Assembly: GCA_034666465.1 (NCBI GenBank)
Contig: JAXDLT010000009.1
Span: 1-21,694 of the forward strand
From: CF-96 sp028287605
Lineage (GTDB): Bacteria > Chloroflexota > Dormibacteria > Aeolococcales > Aeolococcaceae
Length of the DNA: 21,694 nucleotides
Direction of reading: 5' to 3'
Part shown: piece after piece, positions 16,852 to 21,694 of the stretch
Position numbering within the stretch: position 1 is the stretch's first letter
How the letters are laid out: each line of letters begins with the position of its first letter
The notes under the pieces: generated by a model
What the model was told of the DNA's origin: nothing
The model's input: only the letters and a program-made list of their open reading frames with translations
Databases searched by the model: none
Position numbers and translations under genes: made by a program

Positions 16852-17387
16852 CGGTGACGGACCATCAGCGCGGCGCGCTTCTCGGGCAGCTCGAGCTCGC
16901 CCTCGCGGACGAAGCCGCAGCGCTCGAAGACGTGGATCATCCGCTCGTTGCGGACGTCGGGCTCGGCCACGACACGGCGGGTGCGGGGCTCGCGGTCGAG
17001 CTGCCAGCCGACCACGGCGTCGAGCAGGCGGCGGCCGAGGCCCTGGCCGGTGAGCTCGACCGGCCCGACGAGCAGGTGGACGCCCTGGTCGTGCTCCTCG
17101 GCGGCGTAGTGCTCTGCGAGCGCGTCCTCCGCCGCCCGGTACACCTCCCAGTACGAGACCGGCACCCCGTCCACGCAGCCGATCAGGGGCTCGAGGTGGG
17201 CGGCGGCGGCCATGCTCTCGAGGTAGGAGCGCAGCTCGGCGCGGGGCACGTCGAGGTGCCAGAAGGGCACCACGTGGGGCTGGTGCATCCAGCTGTGGAC
17301 CAGGTCGAGGTCGGCGTCGGGATCGAGGCTGCGGAAGCGGGCGTTCGCGCCGCCGGCGAGGGACGCCTCGAAGACGGTGGCGGTCAC
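16848..17387 (-). CDS. rhbD: GNAT acyltransferase, RhbD/IucB-like (AlcB domain)
   Basis: A 179-residue N-acyltransferase that would acylate the hydroxylamine to a hydroxamate using acetyl-CoA or another acyl-CoA. HSWMHQPHVVPFWHLD (about 30-45) is typical of the siderophore AlcB/IucB group. GVPVSYWEVYR follows, then LTGQGLGRRLLDAVVGW as the CoA-pyrophosphate loop, and NERMIHVFERCGFVREGELE as the GNAT motif B region. The open frame continues far upstream inside the synthetase gene. GTG at 17385-17387 is preferred because it overlaps that gene's stop as GTGA and gives the family length. Acyl chain choice (acetyl or longer) is not decided by the sequence. Confidence 0.92.
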   Translation of the reverse strand: MTATVFEASLAGGANARFRSLDPDADLDLVHSWMHQPHVVPFWHLDVPRAELRSYLESMAAAAHLEPLIGCVDGVPVSYWEVYRAAEDALAEHYAAEEHDQGVHLLVGPVELTGQGLGRRLLDAVVGWQLDREPRTRRVVAEPDVRNERMIHVFERCGFVREGELELPEKRAALMVRHR

Positions 17388-19162
17388 GTCCCCGCCCTCG
17401 CCGCCACCGCCTGCCGCAGCGGGTTGGGGATCTCGACGTAGACCGACTGGCTCTCCATGGGGCCGACCAGCTCGTCCATGTCGTCGAGGCGGGTGCGCAG
17501 GTTGGCCTTGCACCGCAGGCGCGGGCTGCCCAGCAGGGTGTCGACCATCGGCGAGCCCGGGAAGGCGCGCCCGGGGGCGGCGAGGTGGCGGGCGAGGTCG
17601 CCGAGCAGGTCGGCCTCGGAGACGAGGCCGGCCCGCCCGAAGGCGCCGATCAGCCCGAGCAGGTGGTTGACGCCCAGGTAGTAGCCGAGGCGCTCGTCGG
17701 CGACGGCGTCGTCGCAGACGGTGTCGCTCTCGGCGTTGAGGCCGGGGAGCAGCCGCCGCAGCCGGGCCTCGTGGGAGCGCTTGAAGTAGTAGCCCTGGTT
17801 GTCGCGGTAGCGGAAGCCGGCGGGAAGGCCATCGCGGAGCACCACCACCCCGTTCTGCTGGTGGGCCTCGAGGGCGATGCCCTCGGCGCCGTACAGCCAG
17901 AGGATGGGGTCGACCGCCACCTCGAGGTAGCGGGCGAACCAGGCGCGGGCGGCGGCGGCGACCGTGCTCCCCTCCGCCGCGGCCAGGGCGCGGACGTGGC
18001 CGGCCAGCGGCGGCGGCCCGCCGTCGGGCGCCGGCTCGCAGAGGGCGGCGACCACGGTGGCCTCGTCGTCCGCGCCGAAGGGGTTCTCGCGGATCACCAC
18101 CTCGAAGCCCGACTCGGCCCCCGGCACCGGTCCGGCGAGGGTGGCCCAGGCGGGGTCGCGAAGGATGCCGAAGCTCGGGAACCGCTCGGCCAGCTGGGCC
18201 CCCAGCCCGGCCTCGAGGAGGCGGTGGACCTCGACTCCCCGGGCCAGCTCCTTGCGCAGGTTCAGGCGCACCGAGTTGGTGATGCGCACCCCGAGCGAGA
18301 GCTTGAGCATCACCGCGGTGCCGGGGCGGCCGGCGGTGCGCACCGAGGAGGTGGGCGACCACGGCGCCCCCTGGGGCCCGTGGTCGACCAGCCGTCCGGC
18401 GTCGATCAGGGAGCGCACCTCGGGCCGCTCCCGAAGCCGGGCCGCCTGCCAGGGATGGGCGGGGATCAGGGCGAGGTCGCCCCGCGCCGCCAGCCGGCGC
18501 AGCTCGGGGGCGGCGCGCTCGTCGCCGGCGAGCAGGCCGGCGAGCACCGCCGTCGCCGTGTCGGGCAGCGCCGAGTCCTCGAGCACCAGCGCGCGGTCGG
18601 CGGCGAACCAGTGGAGCGGGAAGGCGGCGCCCAGCTCCGGCGAGAACGCGTCGATCTCGGCGGCGGTCATCGGGGTGCGGCTCTTGGGGGCCGGGTGCAG
18701 CGGGTGACCGCTGAGCAGCGACTGCTCGGCGCGCAGGAAGGGGGTGAGCGGACGCGGTGCTGCGGCCCCCCCGCCGGTGGCGGCGGCGGCGAGGAAGCGG
18801 GCGACTGCGCGCTGGCTGCCGGTCACCGCCGCGACCAGCCCCTCGGCGTCGGCGCGGGGGTCGCCGGCGGCGAGCTCGCGGCCGAGCAGCGCCGCCAGCG
18901 CGCCGGGGTCGAGGGCAACCGCGGGCGCGGTGGCCGCCGCCCGCACCCGCACGGGGAGGTCGAAGAGGTGGTGTCCGGTGGCCGAGCGGTGGCGCAGCCC
19001 CACCTCGAGCTCGACGCCGAGATGGTCGAGCCGCACCCGCAGCCGGCCGCCGTCGAGCTCGGTCGCGGGGCCGGCCTCGCGCAGGAAGCAGTTGACCAGA
19101 CAGGTCACCGCCAGGTCGGCGGCGCGCCGCCCGGCCGCCTCGGTGGCGGGGATGACGCTCAC
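17384..19162 (-). CDS. rhbC: NIS siderophore synthetase, RhbC/IucA-like
   Basis: A second IucA/IucC-family synthetase, 592 residues. GHPLHPAPKSR is at 152-162, IPAHPWQAARLRE in the middle, SSVRTAGRPGTAVMLKLSL with GVRITNSVRLN as the ATP/citrate-binding strand, and EAHQQNGVVVLRDGLPAGF then YRDNQGYYFKRS in the C-terminal half. It is a distinct paralogue of the RhbF-like gene, not a recent copy. By position and motifs it corresponds to RhbC, predicted to make the first amide between citrate and N-hydroxy-N-acyl-diaminopropane. GTG at 19160-19162 overlaps the decarboxylase stop as GTGA, and the stop overlaps the acyltransferase the same way. Confidence 0.93.
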   Translation of the reverse strand: MSVIPATEAAGRRAADLAVTCLVNCFLREAGPATELDGGRLRVRLDHLGVELEVGLRHRSATGHHLFDLPVRVRAAATAPAVALDPGALAALLGRELAAGDPRADAEGLVAAVTGSQRAVARFLAAAATGGGAAAPRPLTPFLRAEQSLLSGHPLHPAPKSRTPMTAAEIDAFSPELGAAFPLHWFAADRALVLEDSALPDTATAVLAGLLAGDERAAPELRRLAARGDLALIPAHPWQAARLRERPEVRSLIDAGRLVDHGPQGAPWSPTSSVRTAGRPGTAVMLKLSLGVRITNSVRLNLRKELARGVEVHRLLEAGLGAQLAERFPSFGILRDPAWATLAGPVPGAESGFEVVIRENPFGADDEATVVAALCEPAPDGGPPPLAGHVRALAAAEGSTVAAAARAWFARYLEVAVDPILWLYGAEGIALEAHQQNGVVVLRDGLPAGFRYRDNQGYYFKRSHEARLRRLLPGLNAESDTVCDDAVADERLGYYLGVNHLLGLIGAFGRAGLVSEADLLGDLARHLAAPGRAFPGSPMVDTLLGSPRLRCKANLRTRLDDMDELVGPMESQSVYVEIPNPLRQAVAARAGT

Positions 19163-20694
19163 GGCTGCGTCTCCAGCTCGGCGCCGGTGCTGGCCACCAG
19201 GTCGACCAGCGCGGCGATCTCACCGTCGCCGGCCGCGGGGTTGAGGAGGGTGAGCTTGAGATGGGTGCGGCCGGCGACGGTGGTGCGGCCCAGCACCGCC
19301 CGGCCCTCGGCGAGGAGCCGGTCGCGGATGGCGGCGTTGAGCCGGTCGGAGCGTTGCGGACGGTCGGGCTCGGGGACGTAGCGGAACACCAGCGAGGCCA
19401 GCACCGGGCGGTGGGCCGCCTCGAGGCGGGGGTCGGCCTCGACCCGCTGGGCGGCCAGGGCGGTGAGCGCCAGGGTGCGGTCGACCAGCTCTCCGAGCCG
19501 CCGCCGGCCGACGGTGTGGAGGCTGACCAGCAGCTTGAGGGCGTCGAAGCGGCGGCTGGTGGAGAGCGAGCGGCCGAGCAGGTGCGGCATCCGCCACGCG
19601 CCGCCCTCGGGCTCCTCGGGAGGGGCGTTGAGGTAGGGCACCTCCACCGCCAGCGGCGCGAGGGTGGCGTGGTCGCGGACCAGGAAGGCGCCGCAGGCGA
19701 TCGGCTGCCAGAGCAGCTTGTGGAAGTCGACGGCGACGGAGTCGGCGAGCTCGAGCCCGTCCAGCAGCCCGCGGTGGCGGTCGCTGACCAGGAGGCCGCC
19801 GCCGTACGAGGCGTCGACGTGGAGCCACATCCGGTGGCGGCGGGCTCGGGCGGCGAGCTCGACGAGGGGGTCGATGCTGCCGAAGTCGGTGGTGCCGGCG
19901 GTGGCCACCAGGGCGATCGGCCGCAGCCCCTCGGCGGCGAGGCGCTCCAGCCGCTCGTCGAGGTCGTCGCAGCGCATCCGCATGTCGCCGTCGACCGCGA
20001 CGGTCTCGACCGCGGTGCTGCCCAGGCCGAGCAGCGAGGCCGAGCGCTGCACCGTGAAGTGCGCCGCCTCCGAGCAGAGGATGCGGTGGCGCGCCGCGTC
20101 CGGCCCCAGCCCGTCGACCGCGACCGTCCGGCCCTCGGCGGCGGCCGCGGCGTCGCGGGCGAGCAGCAGCGCCATCAGGTTCGACTGGGTGCCGCCGGAG
20201 GTGAAGACGCCGTCGGCGCCTCCCGGCAGCCCGGCGAGGTGGGCGAGCTCGCCCACCACCCGCTGCTCCAGGTGGCCGGCGATGGGGGCCTGGTCCCAGG
20301 AGTCGAGCGAGGGGTTGACGGCGCTCACCAGGGCATCGGCGGCCACCGCGGCGACCAGGGGGGCGCAGTGGAGGTGGGCGGCGCAGTGGGGATGCGCGGG
20401 GTCGACGGCGTGCGCGATCGCCAGGCCGCCCAGCTCCTCGAGCACCGCGGAGAGCGGGCGTCCCTCCTCGGGGAGCACCTCGACCGCCGCCGCCAGCCGC
20501 TCCAGCCGGTCGGGGGAGGCGCCGCTGTAGGGTCCCCGGCGGGCCGCCGCCGCCGACCGCCAGCACGCGGCGACGGCGTCGAGCGCCTGCTCCAGCGCCG
20601 CCAGCCCCGCCTCGGAGCCGGCCGCCCACAGCGCGGGCGGCTGCCCGCCTCCGGTGGGGTGCACGGGCCGGAACGGGACGGCGAGCCCGGTCAT
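19159..20694 (-). CDS. rhbB: PLP-dependent L-2,4-diaminobutyrate decarboxylase, RhbB-like
   Basis: A 511-residue group II amino-acid decarboxylase. SGGTQSN is at 166-172 (phosphate loop), His212 would stack on the PLP ring, HVDASYGGG is at 292-300 with the Asp that contacts the pyridine nitrogen, and Lys326 in DFHKLLWQP would be the Schiff-base lysine. Position between an aminotransferase and the NIS genes favours diaminobutyrate, giving 1,3-diaminopropane, over glutamate, tyrosine or tryptophan; the substrate is inferred. ATG at 20692-20694 is the only suitable start. No Shine-Dalgarno lies at normal spacing: the nearest purine run is 18 nt away and is part of a stem-loop. Its stop overlaps the next gene as GTGA. 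Confidence 0.93.
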   Translation of the reverse strand: MTGLAVPFRPVHPTGGGQPPALWAAGSEAGLAALEQALDAVAACWRSAAAARRGPYSGASPDRLERLAAAVEVLPEEGRPLSAVLEELGGLAIAHAVDPAHPHCAAHLHCAPLVAAVAADALVSAVNPSLDSWDQAPIAGHLEQRVVGELAHLAGLPGGADGVFTSGGTQSNLMALLLARDAAAAAEGRTVAVDGLGPDAARHRILCSEAAHFTVQRSASLLGLGSTAVETVAVDGDMRMRCDDLDERLERLAAEGLRPIALVATAGTTDFGSIDPLVELAARARRHRMWLHVDASYGGGLLVSDRHRGLLDGLELADSVAVDFHKLLWQPIACGAFLVRDHATLAPLAVEVPYLNAPPEEPEGGAWRMPHLLGRSLSTSRRFDALKLLVSLHTVGRRRLGELVDRTLALTALAAQRVEADPRLEAAHRPVLASLVFRYVPEPDRPQRSDRLNAAIRDRLLAEGRAVLGRTTVAGRTHLKLTLLNPAAGDGEIAALVDLVASTGAELETQP

Positions 20695-20701
20695 GGTCTC
20701 A

Positions 20702-20717
20702 GGGGGATGTATCCCCC
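20702..20717 (-). promoter_or_regulatory. Stem-loop in the rhbB leader
   Basis: Perfect inverted repeat GGGGGAT-GT-ATCCCCC on the + strand. In the minus-strand transcript the 7-bp stem lies 7 nt before the rhbB ATG and pairs away the only G-rich, Shine-Dalgarno-like run. It could limit or time translation, or change mRNA stability. There is no U-run, so it is not an ordinary intrinsic terminator. Confidence 0.55.
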
Positions 20718-20725
20718 CCTCGCTG

Positions 20726-20742
20726 CGGCGGCAGAGCCGCCG
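20726..20742 (-). promoter_or_regulatory. GC-rich hairpin in the rhbA-rhbB gap
   Basis: Perfect 7-bp arms CGGCGGC and GCCGCCG around a 3-nt loop, between the rhbA stop and the stem-loop next to rhbB. No U-tract follows on the minus strand. Candidate roles are processing, stabilisation of one side of the operon mRNA, or attenuation; none can be proved here. Confidence 0.5.
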
Positions 20743-20773
20743 TCGCTCACCCCGCCCCGACCGATGAGCGGGC

Positions 20774-21694
20774 TCATGCCGCGCCCCTGCTCGAGCGGCA
20801 GCGCTCGGCGGCGCGGACGGCGGCGGCGAGGCGTTCGACCACCTCGTGCACCTCCTCGGCGGTGATGATCAGCGGCGGCAGCAGCCGGATCACCGCCCCG
20901 TGGCGGCCGCCCCGCTCGACCACCAGGCCGCGCTCCAGGCACTCCAGCTGCACCGACCGGGCCATCCGCCCGTCGGCGGGCAGTGCCCCGGTGGCGTCGG
21001 GCTCGCCCCCCGGATCGACGAACTCGACCCCGACCATGAGCCCGCGGCCGCGGACGTCGCCGGCGCAGCCGCTGCCCCCCAGCGCGGTCCGCAGCCCCTC
21101 CATGAGCAGGCTGCCGGCCGCGGCGGCGTGGGCGTCGAGCCGGGCGCCGGCCACCTCGCGGATCGTGGCCGTCCCCGCCGCCATCGCCAGCTGGTTGCCG
21201 CGAAAGGTGCCGGTGTGCGCCCCCGGCTCCCAGACGTCGAGCTCGGACCGGTAGAGGATCACCGCGAGCGGCAGGCCGCCGCCGATCGCCTTGGAGAGCA
21301 CCAGCACGTCGGGCTCGATGCCGGCGTGCTCGAAGGCGAAGAGCCGGCCGGTGCGCCCCACCCCGGTCTGCACCTCGTCGACGATCAGCGGGATGCCGCG
21401 CTCGGCGGTCAGCCGGCGCATCGCGCGCAGCCACTCGTCGGGCGCGGGATTGGTGCCACCCTCGCCCTGGACGACCTCGAGGATCATCCCCGCGACCGGG
21501 GGGATGCCGCTGTTGGGGTCGTCGAGGAGGCGCTCGACGTAGCGCACCGCGATCCGCGCCCCCTCGGCGCCGCCGACCCCGAAGGGGCACCGGTACGCGG
21601 AGGGGAACGGCAGGAAGTGGACCTCGCTGGCGGTGCCGCCGATCGGCGCCCGCACCGCCACCGGGCCGCTGACGGCGAGCGCCCCCGCGGTCAT
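20774..21694 (-). CDS. rhbA: L-2,4-diaminobutyrate:2-oxoglutarate aminotransferase, RhbA-like (N-terminus cut by window)
   Basis: C-terminal 306 residues of a class III PLP aminotransferase. In the visible part VDEVQTGVGRTG holds the catalytic Asp (residue 106), LSKAIGGGLP the Schiff-base Lys (residue 135), and HTGTFRGNQLAMAAG the phosphate-contact loop. The ATG at the window edge is internal: the segment MTAGALAVSG corresponds to the HGMTxGALAVTG-like core of full-length enzymes, so roughly 150 N-terminal residues lie outside. The enzyme would aminate aspartate semialdehyde to L-2,4-diaminobutyrate, the first step of diaminopropane supply. An ectoine-type EctB is a close alternative family, but the decarboxylase next door points to the siderophore route. 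The operon promoter and any iron-responsive operator must be upstream, outside the window. Confidence 0.93.
   Translation of the reverse strand: MTAGALAVSGPVAVRAPIGGTASEVHFLPFPSAYRCPFGVGGAEGARIAVRYVERLLDDPNSGIPPVAGMILEVVQGEGGTNPAPDEWLRAMRRLTAERGIPLIVDEVQTGVGRTGRLFAFEHAGIEPDVLVLSKAIGGGLPLAVILYRSELDVWEPGAHTGTFRGNQLAMAAGTATIREVAGARLDAHAAAAGSLLMEGLRTALGGSGCAGDVRGRGLMVGVEFVDPGGEPDATGALPADGRMARSVQLECLERGLVVERGGRHGAVIRLLPPLIITAEEVHEVVERLAAAVRAAERCRSSRGAA

Noticed and set aside
13730..19381. Several + strand frames of 400-670 codons opposite the siderophore genes
   Set aside because: All are shadows of strongly supported minus-strand enzymes with catalytic motifs; their composition is Gly/Ala/Val/His-rich without recognisable domains.
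20695..20773. Internal promoter or Fur/IdeR box before rhbB
   Set aside because: The gap has stem-loops but no TANNNT box at a sensible place and no AT-rich 19-bp iron-regulator palindrome. The operon's operator is more likely upstream of rhbA, outside the window.

Overview
This is a high-GC bacterial window with third codon positions strongly G/C. The organism looks like a member of the Terrabacteria: an actinobacterium or, more likely to my eye, a Chloroflexota/Dormibacterota-like soil lineage. The basis is the actinobacterial-type lepA-hemW-hrcA-dnaJ neighbourhood (here with grpE inserted and no dnaK), a deazaflavin (F420)-type oxidoreductase, apparently leaderless promoters, and an actinobacterial-style I/D chelatase pair. 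The taxonomic assignment is inference. No rRNA, tRNA, CRISPR array, insertion sequence or phage gene was seen.

Layout. (1) 1-963 (+): the 3' part of a PCMT-like SAM methyltransferase cut by the left edge. (2) 1001-8141 (all -): a translation/heat-shock/heme block, read in the order lepA, small four-helix membrane protein, hemW, small unknown ORF, CIRCE operator, hrcA, grpE, dnaJ, and a Ddn-like F420 oxidoreductase joined to dnaJ by an ATGA overlap. (3) 8368-9633 (+): a patatin-like phospholipase divergent from lepA, with a probable leaderless promoter lying in palindromes. (4) 9750-12981 (-): two AAA+ chelatase-type subunits. One is BchI/ChlI-like; the other is BchD/ChlD-like with a full AAA+ domain plus a VWA domain. 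Their AAA+ cores are near-identical over about 620 bp with no gaps. (5) 12996-21694 (-): a citrate-hydroxamate siderophore operon in exactly the rhbABCDEF order known for rhizobactin 1021, followed by a FhuF-type ferric-siderophore reductase. The first gene (rhbA-like) is cut by the right edge.

How the genes work together. The siderophore block predicts this route: aspartate semialdehyde to L-2,4-diaminobutyrate (RhbA), to 1,3-diaminopropane (RhbB), then N-hydroxylation (RhbE), N-acylation (RhbD) and condensation of two arms onto citrate (RhbC, RhbF). That gives a schizokinen-like dihydroxamate. The FhuF-like protein would release iron from the imported complex. Nearly all junctions are 1-4 bp overlaps; the one clear break, between rhbA and rhbB, carries two strong stem-loops. 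The chelatase pair starts 14 nt after the fhuF stop, so it may be co-transcribed with the siderophore genes. No catalytic H/CobN subunit and no transporter is in the window. The heat-shock block is probably controlled by HrcA through a CIRCE element that overlaps the predicted transcription start.
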